Shown: positions 37,679 through 47,825 of the stretch, piece after piece | How the letters are laid out: each line of letters begins with the position of its first letter | How positions within the stretch are numbered: position 1 is the first letter of the stretch | NCBI RefSeq assembly: GCF_018459925.1 | Contig: NZ_CP075371.1 | Location: forward strand, 558,001 to 622,000 | Direction: 5' to 3' | Source of the DNA: Nocardioides aquaticus | GTDB lineage: Bacteria; Actinomycetota; Actinomycetes; Propionibacteriales; Nocardioidaceae | Length of the DNA stretch: 64,000 nt | Made by a program: the position numbers and the translations under genes | Notes under the pieces: model-generated | The model's input: only the letters and a program-made list of their open reading frames with translations | The model's database searches: none | What the model was told of the DNA's origin: nothing

Positions 37679-38577
37679 CGCGACCGCAGGTCCTCACCAC
37701 CCGCGCCGCCCTGCAGGAGGCCCTGGCCCCGGCCCGCCGGTCGGGGGCGAAGGTCGCGCTGGTGCCGACCATGGGCGCCCTGCACGCCGGGCACGCCAGC
37801 CTGCTGCGCGAGGCGCGGGCGAGGGCGGGTGCGGGCCCGGTGGTGGTGTCGGTGTTCGTCAACCCCCTGCAGTTCGCGCCCGGCGAGGACCTCGACCGCT
37901 ACCCCCGGACCCTGGAGGCCGACCTCGAGGTCTGCGCCGCCGAGGGCGCCGACCTGGTCTTCGCGCCGTCGGTGGCCGAGGTCTACCCGGGCGGGCCCGA
38001 CCCCGACCCGGTCACCGGGATGACCACGGTCGTGCCGGGCCCGCTGGCCGAGCGGCTGGAGGGCCGGACCCGCCCCACCCACTTCCGCGGCGTGCTGACC
38101 GTGGTGGCCAAGCTGCTCGGCCTGGTCCGGCCCGACGTGGCCGTCTTCGGCGAGAAGGACTACCAGCAGCTGGTGCTGGTGCGACGGATGGTCCTGGACC
38201 TCTGCCTGGGCGTCGACGTGGTCGGCGCCCCGACGGTCCGCGAGCCGGACGGGCTGGCGCTGTCGAGCCGCAACCGGTTCCTCGACGCCGAGCAGCGCGA
38301 GGCCGCCACCGCGCTGCCGCGCACCCTGCACGCCGCGGTGGGCGAGGCGCCGTACGGCCTCCGCGCCGCGCTGGACGCGGCCCGCGCCGAGCTGCGCGCC
38401 TCGCCGGGCGTGGACCTGGACTACCTCGAGATCGCCGGACCCGACCTCGAGCCGCTGCCCGAGGACCCCGCCGCCGGCACGCCCTGCCGGGTGCTGATCG
38501 CCGCGCGGGTCGGCAGCACCCGACTGATCGACAACCTGCCCGCCGTCCTGGGCACCCCGAGCGAACGGAGCGGCTGA
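37675..38577 (+). CDS. panC: Pantothenate synthetase
   Basis: Joins pantoate and beta-alanine with ATP. The signature [18 protein letters not shown] (ATP-site His residues) is at ~31-48. [20 protein letters not shown] follows, then [17 protein letters not shown] and the KMSKS-like SSRNRFL. 300 aa. The GTG start overlaps the DUF2520 stop, and its stop overlaps the panD start (TGATG). Confidence 0.96.
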   Translation: MTRPQVLTTRAALQEALAPARRSGAKVALVPTMGALHAGHASLLREARARAGAGPVVVSVFVNPLQFAPGEDLDRYPRTLEADLEVCAAEGADLVFAPSVAEVYPGGPDPDPVTGMTTVVPGPLAERLEGRTRPTHFRGVLTVVAKLLGLVRPDVAVFGEKDYQQLVLVRRMVLDLCLGVDVVGAPTVREPDGLALSSRNRFLDAEQREAATALPRTLHAAVGEAPYGLRAALDAARAELRASPGVDLDYLEIAGPDLEPLPEDPAAGTPCRVLIAARVGSTRLIDNLPAVLGTPSERSG

Positions 38578-38999
38578 TGCTGCGCACCATGATGACGAGC
38601 AAGATCCACCGCGCGACCGTGACCCAGGCGGACCTGCACTACGTCGGCTCGGTGACCGTCGACGAGGACCTGCTGGACGCCGCCGACCTGCTCCCCGGCG
38701 AGCTGGTGCACATCGTCGACATCACCAACGGGGCCCGGCTCGAGACCTACACGATCGCCGGCGAGCGCGGCAGCGGCGTGCTCGGCATCAACGGGGCGGC
38801 GGCCCGGCTGGTGCACCCCGGTGACCTGGTCATCCTGATCGCCTACGGCCAGATGACGACCCAGGAGGCGCGCGAGCTCCGCCCGCACGTGGTCTTCGTC
38901 GACGAGGACAACCGGCTGGTCGCCACCGGCGCCGACCCCGCCGATGCGCCGGTCGGCAGCGGGCTGGTGCGCGGCGACCTCGTCGCGGCCCGGCAGTAG
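38577..38999 (+). CDS. panD: Aspartate 1-decarboxylase
   Basis: Makes beta-alanine from aspartate using a pyruvoyl cofactor formed by self-cleavage. With the ATG at 38577 the cleavage site [13 protein letters not shown] has Gly24-Ser25, exactly the usual position, which supports this start. [20 protein letters not shown] is the family core. 140 aa. Supplies the second substrate of PanC, whose gene it overlaps by one base. Its TAG stop is part of the nadB -10 box. Confidence 0.96.
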   Translation: MLRTMMTSKIHRATVTQADLHYVGSVTVDEDLLDAADLLPGELVHIVDITNGARLETYTIAGERGSGVLGINGAAARLVHPGDLVILIAYGQMTTQEARELRPHVVFVDEDNRLVATGADPADAPVGSGLVRGDLVAARQ

Positions 39000-39002
39000 C
39001 CT
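38997..39002 (+). promoter_or_regulatory. -10 box TAGCCT sharing its TAG with the panD stop
   Basis: Six nt before the nadB ATG at 39009; lets nadB-nadC-coaX start independently of panCD. Confidence 0.55.
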
Positions 39003-39008
39003 GAGGCG

Positions 39009-40742
39009 ATGACCACGGGCCCCGTACGCGTGCCACCGGTCGCCGGGCCCGTCCCGGGGGTCCCCGCCAGGCTGGCGGCACCCGAGCCGGGCTGGACGAC
39101 CTCCGCCGACGTCGTCGTGGTCGGCAGCGGCATCGCCGGGCTGACCGCCGCGCTGCGCCTGCGTGCCCGGCTGGCCGGCCGGGGGACGGTCCTGCTCGTG
39201 ACCAAGGACGTGCTGTCGGCCGGCTCCACGCAGTGGGCGCAGGGCGGGATCGCCGCGGCCCTCGGCCCCGGTGACACCCCGGCAGAGCACCTCCTCGACA
39301 CCCTCGTCGCCGGTGCGGGGGCCTGCGACCGCGAGGCCGTGCACGCGCTGGTCACCGAGGGCCCGGAGGCCGTCCGCGAGCTGATCGCGCTCGGCACCGT
39401 CTTCGACCACGACCCCGACGGGGTCCTGTCGCTGACCCGCGAGGGCGGCCACCACCGCGACCGGATCGCGCACGCCGGCGGTGACGCCACCGGCGCCGAG
39501 ATCCAGCGGGCGCTGACCGCGGCGGTGGACCTGGCGCCCGGGATCGAGGTCGTCGAGCACGCCCTGGCCCTGGACCTGCAGCGCGCCGCGGACGGGGGCG
39601 TCGCCGGGGTGACCCTGCACGTGATGGGCGAGGGGCAGCGCGACGGCGTCGGCGCGGTCCGCTGCCGGGCGGTGGTGCTGGCCAGCGGCGGCCTCGGGCA
39701 GGTCTTCTCCCAGACCACCAACCCCTCGGTGTCTACCGGTGACGGCGTGGCGCTCGCGCTGCGCGCCGGAGCGACCCTGCGCGACCTCGAGTTCGTCCAG
39801 TTCCACCCGACCGTGATGTGGCTCGGGCCGGGCTCCCGCGGCCAGCAGCCCCTGGTCAGCGAGGCCGTCCGCGGCGAGGGCGCGTTCCTCGTCGACGACG
39901 CCGGCGACCGGTTCATGACCGGGGTGCACGAGCTGGCCGACCTCGCTCCGCGCGACGTGGTCGCCAAGGCGATCACCCGCCGGATGTACGAGCAGGGCAG
40001 CCCGCACGTCTGGCTCGACGCCCGCCACCTCGGCGCGGCCTTCTGGGAGCGTCGCTTCCCGACCATCCTGGCCACCGCGCGCCGCCACGGCGTCGACCCG
40101 GCCACGCAGCTGCTCCCCGTCGCCCCCGCCTGCCACTACGCCTCCGGCGGCGTCCGCACCGACCTGCACGGGCGTACCGACGTGGCGGGCCTCTACGCCA
40201 CCGGCGAGGTGGCCTGCTCCGGGGTGCACGGCGCCAACCGGCTGGCCTCCAACTCGCTGCTCGAGGGCCTGGTGTTCTCCCGCCGCATCGCCGAGGTCCT
40301 CCCCGACGAGCTGCGCCCCTGGAGCGACCCGGCCGACGACCCGCGCGCCGCGGGCGCGGTCGACGGCGACGTGCGGGGCGTGCTGCAGGAGACGATGACC
40401 GCCCGGGCCGGGGTGCTCCGCTCGGCCGCCGGGCTGGCCGTCGCCGCCGACGTGCTGGACGGCCTGGCGGACCGGCCGGCCACCGCGCTGGGCGTCGACG
40501 CCTGGGAGGCCACCAACCTGGTCACCGTCAGCAGCGCCCTGGTCGCCGCCGCCACGGTGCGCGAGGAGACCCGCGGCTCGCACTGGCGCGAGGACCACCC
40601 CGAGCGGGACGACGCACGCTTCGCCGGCCACGTGGACCTCCGGCTGGACGGCTCGGGCGTGCTCGGCAGCACCTGGGCACCGGCCCCGGCCAGCGACACC
40701 GGGCCGCTCCCGGCGGTCCCCGTGGTCGGGGTCGCGCCGTGA
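39009..40742 (+). CDS. nadB: L-aspartate oxidase
   Basis: FAD enzyme oxidising L-aspartate to iminoaspartate, the first step of de novo NAD synthesis. FAD site VVVVGSGIAGLTAALRLRAR; then STQWAQGGIAAALGPGDTPA and GGHHRDRIAHAGGDATGAEI. The closing flavin motif is YASGGVRTDLHGRTDVAGLY with CSGVHGANRLASNSLLEGLV. 577 aa with the succinate-dehydrogenase-like helical C-terminus. nadA, its usual partner, is not in this window. GTGA overlap with nadC. Confidence 0.96.
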   Translation: MTTGPVRVPPVAGPVPGVPARLAAPEPGWTTSADVVVVGSGIAGLTAALRLRARLAGRGTVLLVTKDVLSAGSTQWAQGGIAAALGPGDTPAEHLLDTLVAGAGACDREAVHALVTEGPEAVRELIALGTVFDHDPDGVLSLTREGGHHRDRIAHAGGDATGAEIQRALTAAVDLAPGIEVVEHALALDLQRAADGGVAGVTLHVMGEGQRDGVGAVRCRAVVLASGGLGQVFSQTTNPSVSTGDGVALALRAGATLRDLEFVQFHPTVMWLGPGSRGQQPLVSEAVRGEGAFLVDDAGDRFMTGVHELADLAPRDVVAKAITRRMYEQGSPHVWLDARHLGAAFWERRFPTILATARRHGVDPATQLLPVAPACHYASGGVRTDLHGRTDVAGLYATGEVACSGVHGANRLASNSLLEGLVFSRRIAEVLPDELRPWSDPADDPRAAGAVDGDVRGVLQETMTARAGVLRSAAGLAVAADVLDGLADRPATALGVDAWEATNLVTVSSALVAAATVREETRGSHWREDHPERDDARFAGHVDLRLDGSGVLGSTWAPAPASDTGPLPAVPVVGVAP

Positions 40743-41656
40743 TCGCACGCCCGGCGTACGACGACCTCCCGGTCGGCCTGCGCGAGGAGCTGGCCGCCGC
40801 GGGGCTCGACCCCCGCGCGGTGCACGCCCTGGTGGTGGCCGCCGTCGACGAGGACCTCGCGGGCGGGCCGGTCGCCGACGACGTGACCAGCGCGGCCACC
40901 GTGCCCGACGGCGCGCGGGGCCGTGCGGTGATCGGGTCGCGCGACGGCGGCGTCGTCGCCGGGCTGGCGGTCGCCGAGCTGGTCTGGCGCCACGTCCTGG
41001 GTGACGACGTCGAGGTCCTGCACCGCGCCGCGGACGGCGCCCGGGTCGAGCCCGGCGACCGGGTGCTCGAGGTCGCCGGCCCCGTGCGCGGCCTGCTGAC
41101 CGGGGAGCGGACCGCGCTCAACCTCGCCTGCCACCTCTCGGGCGTCGCCACCACGACGGCGCGCTGGGTGGACGCGCTCGCGGAGGGCGGCGGGGGCACG
41201 CGTGTGCTCGACACCCGCAAGACGCTGCCGGGGCTGCGCGCCCTGCAGAAGTACGCCGTGCGCTGCGGCGGCGGCACCAACCACCGGTTCTCGCTGGCCG
41301 ACGCGGCCATGGTCAAGGACAACCACGTGCTCGCCGCCGGCGGTGTGGTGGCGGCCTACGAGGCCGTGCGCGCCCGCTTCCCCGACCTCGTCGTCCACGT
41401 CGAGGTGACCGACCTCGAGCAGCTCGTGGCGGTCCTCGCCGCCGGGTGCGCCCACGTGATGCTGGACAACATGACCACGGCCACGATGGCCGAGGCGGTC
41501 CGGGTCACCGCCGGCCGGGCGACCCTGGAGGCCACCGGACGGATGAGCCTGGACCGGGCGGCCGAGGTCGCCGCGACTGGGGTCGACTTCGTCTCGGTGG
41601 GGGCGCTGACCCACTCGGTGGGCGTCCTCGACCTCGGACTCGACCTGCTGTCGTGA
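40739..41656 (+). CDS. nadC: Nicotinate-nucleotide pyrophosphorylase
   Basis: Converts quinolinate and PRPP to nicotinate mononucleotide. DEDLAGGPVADDVTSAATVP at the N-terminus, then LLTGERTALNLACHLSGVAT. The quinolinate site is TRVLDTRKTLPGLRALQKYA, and the barrel end AAMVKDNHVLAAGG, VHVEVTDLEQL and VMLDNMTT. 305 aa. Coupled by 4-nt overlaps to nadB and coaX. Confidence 0.96.
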   Translation: MIARPAYDDLPVGLREELAAAGLDPRAVHALVVAAVDEDLAGGPVADDVTSAATVPDGARGRAVIGSRDGGVVAGLAVAELVWRHVLGDDVEVLHRAADGARVEPGDRVLEVAGPVRGLLTGERTALNLACHLSGVATTTARWVDALAEGGGGTRVLDTRKTLPGLRALQKYAVRCGGGTNHRFSLADAAMVKDNHVLAAGGVVAAYEAVRARFPDLVVHVEVTDLEQLVAVLAAGCAHVMLDNMTTATMAEAVRVTAGRATLEATGRMSLDRAAEVAATGVDFVSVGALTHSVGVLDLGLDLLS

Positions 41657-42444
41657 GCCTGCTCGCCGTCGACGTCGGCAACGCCCACACCGTGCTGGGC
41701 CTGCTCGAGGACGGGGTGGTCGGTCCCACCTGGCGGGTCGCCAGCGACGAGCGCCGCACGGCCGACGAGTGGGCGGTGCTGCTGCGCGGCCTGCTCGCCG
41801 GGGTCGGCACGACGGTGCGCGACCTCGACGGCGTCGCGGTCAGCTCGGCGGTGCCGTCGATCCTGCACGAGTGGCGCGAGATGCTCCGTGTGCACGTCGC
41901 CGGGGTGCCGCACGTCGTCGTCGGGCCCGGGGTCCGGACCGGCCTGCCGGTGCTGACCGACAACCCGCGCGAGGTCGGCACCGACCGGGTCGTCGGGGCG
42001 GTCGCCGCGGCGCACCGGTTCGGCGGGCCGGCCGTCGTGGTGGGCCTGGGCGGGACCGCGACCACCGTGGACGTCCTCGACGCCGCGGGCCGCTACGTCG
42101 GCGGGGCGATCGCCCCGGGCCTGGAGGTGGCCTCGGCCGCCCTCGGTCGCTCCGGCGCCCAGCTGCGGGAGGTGGAGCTCGTCCGGCCCCGCACCGCGAT
42201 CGCCCGCAACACCGTCGAGGCGCTGCAGTCGGGGATCGTCCTCGGCGGCGCGGCACTGGTCGAGGGCATGGTCGCGCGCGTCGTGGCCGAGCTCGGCGTG
42301 CCCGTCACCGAGGTCGCGGTGGTCGCCACGGGCCACCTCGCGCCGGTGGTGCTGGGGGAGTGCGCCTGCTTCACCGACCACGTCCCCCACCTCGCGCTCG
42401 AGGGCCTCGGCCTGGTGTTCTCGCGCAATTCCCCTTTCGCCTGA
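41653..42444 (+). CDS. coaX: Type III pantothenate kinase
   Basis: Phosphorylates pantothenate, the first step of CoA synthesis from the PanC product. The phosphate-1 motif is LLAVDVGNAHTVLGLLEDG, where most members have G-N-T; then the pantothenate motif GTDRVVGAVAAAHRFG with its Asp/Arg. The adenosine-side motif reads VVVGLGGTATTVDVLDAAGR, lacking the Asp of the usual D-F-G-T/S. Actinobacterial CoaX proteins vary here and may have low activity. 263 aa. Last gene of the pan-nad-coaX group. Confidence 0.9.
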   Translation: MSLLAVDVGNAHTVLGLLEDGVVGPTWRVASDERRTADEWAVLLRGLLAGVGTTVRDLDGVAVSSAVPSILHEWREMLRVHVAGVPHVVVGPGVRTGLPVLTDNPREVGTDRVVGAVAAAHRFGGPAVVVGLGGTATTVDVLDAAGRYVGGAIAPGLEVASAALGRSGAQLREVELVRPRTAIARNTVEALQSGIVLGGAALVEGMVARVVAELGVPVTEVAVVATGHLAPVVLGECACFTDHVPHLALEGLGLVFSRNSPFA

Positions 42445-42575
42445 AACGCCCCGCCCGGCATCTTGTCGGGCACGTCCTGCGCTTTATCGCGGAGGCGTCG
42501 GCGCCGGGACCTTCGTCGCTTTTCCGAGACATTCCGGAGAATGGTCGCGGGTGTCGTCCGCTAACTGATCTTGCT

Positions 42576-42591
42576 TTCTGGTGCGCCAGAA
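42576..42591. promoter_or_regulatory. Hairpin/operator upstream of lsr2
   Basis: Perfect inverted repeat TTCTGG-TGCG-CCAGAA in a 245-bp gap that is clearly AT-richer than the rest of the window. It lies just upstream of a possible extended -10 (TGTGCTAACTT, 42598-42608). Confidence 0.45.
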
Positions 42592-42618
42592 GAATGGTGT
42601 GCTAACTTCGCATTGACA

Positions 42619-42640
42619 GGGCGCTTATCGAAATGCGCCC
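42619..42640 (+). promoter_or_regulatory. Inverted repeat in the lsr2 leader
   Basis: GGGCGC (42619-42624) and GCGCCC (42635-42640) around a 10-base AT-rich loop; CATT/AATG outside can add pairs. TTGACA at 42613-42618 touches its left arm. It could be an operator or a leader hairpin ~50 nt before the ATG. Confidence 0.4.
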
Positions 42641-42689
42641 ACGAATGTGATCGTCAGCTCACCCCCGAGCAGAGAGCAAGGAATTCCCC

Positions 42690-43028
42690 ATGGCGCAGAA
42701 GGTCCACATCGTGCTCGAGGACGACCTCGACGGCGGCGACGCCTCCGAGACCGTCTCCTTCGGGCTCGACGGCAAGAGCTACGAGATCGATCTCAACGAG
42801 GAGAACGCCGCCGGTCTGCGTGAGGCCCTTTCGGCCTACGTGGGCCACGCCCGCAAGGTCGGCTCCGGACGACGGACGACCAAGCGGTCGGCCGCCTCCG
42901 GCGGCAGCACCGCCGGCGGCCCCGCCGCCAAGGACGTGCGCGAGTGGGCGCGCGAGGCCGGCCACGAGGTGCCCGACCGCGGTCGCATCCCGGCCGACGT
43001 GCGCGAGGCGTACGACGCCGCGCACTGA
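42690..43028 (+). CDS. lsr2: Lsr2 nucleoid-associated xenogeneic silencer
   Basis: H-NS-like protein that bridges and silences AT-rich DNA. The N-terminal dimerisation domain is AQKVHIVLEDDLDGGDASET with VSFGLDGKSYEIDLNEENAA (~residues 2-50). A basic flexible linker follows. The C-terminal DNA-binding domain (AKDVREWAREAGHEVPDRGR) contains the minor-groove RGR motif. 112 aa. AAGGA precedes the ATG. The AT-rich upstream region is itself a likely Lsr2 target (autoregulation). Confidence 0.96.
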   Translation: MAQKVHIVLEDDLDGGDASETVSFGLDGKSYEIDLNEENAAGLREALSAYVGHARKVGSGRRTTKRSAASGGSTAGGPAAKDVREWAREAGHEVPDRGRIPADVREAYDAAH

Positions 43029-43115
43029 CCCACCCGGACCCCCGGGCCCGCACCACCCCAGGACCCCCGCCCGCACCCCGGTGCGCGCGGGGGTCCGGCG
43101 CGTCGGGGCGGGCTT

Positions 43116-43132
43116 GTTCGCTGTCGGCGGAC
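43116..43132 (+). promoter_or_regulatory. ClgR-type operator upstream of clpC
   Basis: GTTCGC-TGTCG-GCGGAC matches the actinobacterial ClgR consensus GTTCGC-N5-GCG, and the outer arms pair with one mismatch. Its centre is about 48 bases before the predicted transcription start, where an activator would bind. Confidence 0.7.
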
Positions 43133-43137
43133 GACCC

Positions 43138-43165
43138 TTGGTCCGTGGGAGGGAACGTCTAGGCT
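43138..43165 (+). promoter_or_regulatory. clpC promoter
   Basis: -35 TTGGTC (43138-43143), 16-nt spacer, -10 TAGGCT (43160-43165), just downstream of the ClgR box. It predicts a leader of ~75 nt. Confidence 0.55.
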
Positions 43166-43246
43166 GTGGACGGGGTTGATAGTCCTGAACGCCCACCCGT
43201 CAGCCCAGGCGGGTCGGGCACCCCTCAAGCCCCCGAGGAGCACTGC

Positions 43247-45853
<2,607 letters not shown>

Positions 45854-45874
45854 CCGGCAGCACCTGGTAGCACC

Positions 45875-45909
45875 CCGGAGCCCCGGACCCCTGCGGTCCG
45901 GGGCTCCGG
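45875..45909 (+). terminator. clpC terminator hairpin
   Basis: Perfect 15-bp stem CCGGAGCCCCGGACC (45875-45889) / GGTCCGGGGCTCCGG (45895-45909), 5-nt loop, 21 bases after the clpC stop. The following 60 bases are a GGGCCTGGGTC-like low-complexity stretch. Confidence 0.75.
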
Positions 45910-45982
45910 TGCGTCCGGGCCCGGGTCGGGCCCGGGTCGAGGCCTGGGTCCGGGCCTGGGTCGGGGCCCGGTCAGGGGCGGG

Positions 45983-46858
45983 TCAGGGGAGGGCGTGCCG
46001 GCCGTCGTCGAGACGCACCGCGAGCCCGTCGGCGACCAGACCGGCCAGGCAGCGCACGCGTTGCGGCGCGTCGGCCCACGCCTGCTCGAGGCGGGCCAGG
46101 GGCACCGTCCCCTCGGCCTCGCGCAGCACGGCCAGCAGCCGGCCGCGGCACTGGCGGTCGGTGCCGGCCCAGGCCTGCGCGCGGCGGGGTGGGCCGTCGT
46201 ACGCCGGTCGGCCCGCGGCCACCCACGCGCAGCGGTCGACGACCGGGCAGGTGCCGCAGCGGGGGTTCACCGCGGTGCACACGAGCGCACCGAGCTCCAT
46301 CACCGCCACCGACCAGGTCGCCGCGGTCGGGCGGTCCTCGGGCAGCAGCGCGGCCGCCTGCTCCCGCTCGGCCCGGGTGAGGGACGCGCCCGGCAGCTCG
46401 ACGCCACCGACCACGCGGCCCAGGACCCGGCGCACGTTGGTGTCCAGCACGACGTGGCGCTGGCCGAAGGCGAAGGTGGCGATCGCCGCCGCGGTGTACT
46501 CCCCGACCCCCGGGAGCGTGAGCAGCACGTCGTGGGAGGTCGGGACCTCCCCGCCGTGCTCGGCGACGATCACGCTCGCCGCGGCGTGCAGCCGCAGCGC
46601 GCGGCGCGGGTAGCCCAGGCGTCCCCACGCGCGCACGGCCTCCCCGGTCGGCTCGGCGGCGAGGTCGGCGGGGGTCGGCCAGCGCTCGAGCCAGGCGGCG
46701 TGCACGGGCAGGACCCGGGCCACCGGGGTCTGCTGGAGCATCAGCTCCGAGACCATCACCGACCACGCCGACGCCGACGGCTCGCGCCAGGGCAGGTCCC
46801 GCGCGTGGGCGTCGTACCAGGCCAGGACGGGGGCGTGCAGCTCGTTCATCACGCCCAT
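45983..46858 (-). CDS. mutY: A/G-specific adenine glycosylase
   Basis: Removes adenine mispaired with 8-oxoguanine. The catalytic Glu is in VSELMLQQTPV (~residue 39), the helix-hairpin-helix is LTLPGVGEYTAAAIATFAFG, and the catalytic Asp is in VLDTNVRRVLGR. The 4Fe-4S loop is C-x6-C-x2-C-x5-C (VCTAVNPRCGTCPVVDRCAW). 291 aa: the C-terminal 8-oxoG-recognition domain is shortened, as in many actinobacteria. ATG codons at 46858 and 46849 are both possible starts. Confidence 0.93.
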   Translation of the reverse strand: MGVMNELHAPVLAWYDAHARDLPWREPSASAWSVMVSELMLQQTPVARVLPVHAAWLERWPTPADLAAEPTGEAVRAWGRLGYPRRALRLHAAASVIVAEHGGEVPTSHDVLLTLPGVGEYTAAAIATFAFGQRHVVLDTNVRRVLGRVVGGVELPGASLTRAEREQAAALLPEDRPTAATWSVAVMELGALVCTAVNPRCGTCPVVDRCAWVAAGRPAYDGPPRRAQAWAGTDRQCRGRLLAVLREAEGTVPLARLEQAWADAPQRVRCLAGLVADGLAVRLDDGRHALP

Positions 46859-46904
46859 TGTCGGCCCCCGGTGTGGCGTCGACGATCTCCCCCTCCGGGC
46901 TGGC

Positions 46905-46910
46905 TAGCGT
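46905..46910 (+). promoter_or_regulatory. -10 box TAGCGT, leaderless
   Basis: Six nt before the ATG at 46917. Confidence 0.55.
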
Positions 46911-46916
46911 GCGCCC

Positions 46917-47768
46917 ATGAGCTCCCTGGTCCGAGGCCCGCTGTCGCCCAGGGTCTACTGGCGCCGCCGGCTCGTCGTGCTCGCGGTGCTCCTGCTGCTG
47001 GTCGTCCTGGTGCTGCGCGCGCTCGGTGGCGGTGGCGGCGACGAGCAGGGTGCGGCGACCACCGTGGCCGACGACGCCGCCGCGACGACGCCGGAGGGGC
47101 CGTCGCCCAGCGCCGGGCCCACGATGAGCGCCGCCGACCAGGCCGAGGTCGACGCCGCCGACGCGGAGCGGGCCGAGGCCGAGGCGGCCGAGGCCGCCGA
47201 GCGGGCGGCCGAGCGCGCGACCGAGCGGGCGGCCCGCAAGGCCGCCACCGCGCCGCTGCCCGAGCCCGAGGGCCGGTGCTCCGACGCCGACGTCGTCGTG
47301 ACGCCCGTGGTCGAGGGCGCGGTGGCCGGCAGCGACGTGAGCGTCCTGCTGAACCTGCGTACCGTGGCCACCGAGGCGTGCACCTGGGAGACCGGCCCGG
47401 CGCACCTGACGGTGAAGATCACCTCCGGCGACGACGACGTCTGGTCCAGCCGGCAGTGCCCGGGCCGACTGGACCGCTCCACCCTCACCGTCCGCTCGGA
47501 CAGCACCACCACGACGTCCCTGGTCTGGGACGCCAAGCGCTCGGCCGAGGACTGCCCGAGCACCACGCCGTACGCCGCGCCCGGCTACTACCACGTGATC
47601 GCGTCCTCGCTGGGTGGTGAGCCCAACGACGTGCAGTTCGAGCTGGTCGACCCGCGCGACATCGTCGCGGAGCAGGCCGAGGCGGCGCAGGACGAGGCAG
47701 CGCAGGACGACGCCGACGCGCAGGACCGCCGGGCCGGGCAGCGCGCCGAGCGGGCGCAGCAGGACTGA
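46917..47768 (+). CDS. Single-pass membrane protein with beta-rich outer domain, unknown
   Basis: 283 aa. A basic N-terminus and one membrane helix (RLVVLAVLLLLVVLVLRALG, ~residues 18-37) are followed by an Ala/Glu/Arg coiled coil (~70-105). A globular beta-strand domain (~115-240) contains three Cys (GRCSDADVVVT, EACTWETG, SRQCPGR), then a fourth (AEDCPST), possibly two disulfides outside the cell. The C-terminus is again acidic/Gln-rich coiled coil. Similar actinobacterial proteins near disA are uncharacterised. No enzyme motif seen. Confidence 0.72.
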   Translation: MSSLVRGPLSPRVYWRRRLVVLAVLLLLVVLVLRALGGGGGDEQGAATTVADDAAATTPEGPSPSAGPTMSAADQAEVDAADAERAEAEAAEAAERAAERATERAARKAATAPLPEPEGRCSDADVVVTPVVEGAVAGSDVSVLLNLRTVATEACTWETGPAHLTVKITSGDDDVWSSRQCPGRLDRSTLTVRSDSTTTTSLVWDAKRSAEDCPSTTPYAAPGYYHVIASSLGGEPNDVQFELVDPRDIVAEQAEAAQDEAAQDDADAQDRRAGQRAERAQQD

Positions 47769-47769
47769 C

Positions 47770-47825
47770 GGCGCCCAGCGGCGCTCAGGCGGCGCTCAGA
47801 CGTCGCGCTCAGATGGTGCTCAGAC
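47770..47825. repeat. Degenerate GCGCTCAG repeats between convergent genes
   Basis: Five units of 11-13 bp, each containing GCGCTCAG or a close variant. They run from just after the stop at 47768 into the last codons of disA, whose stop codon is in the last unit. Confidence 0.5.

Noticed and set aside
43166..43246. 27-residue N-terminal extension of ClpC
   Set aside because: Not part of the Clp-N family start, while the ATG at 43247 has GAGGAG and the exact MFERFTDRARR start.
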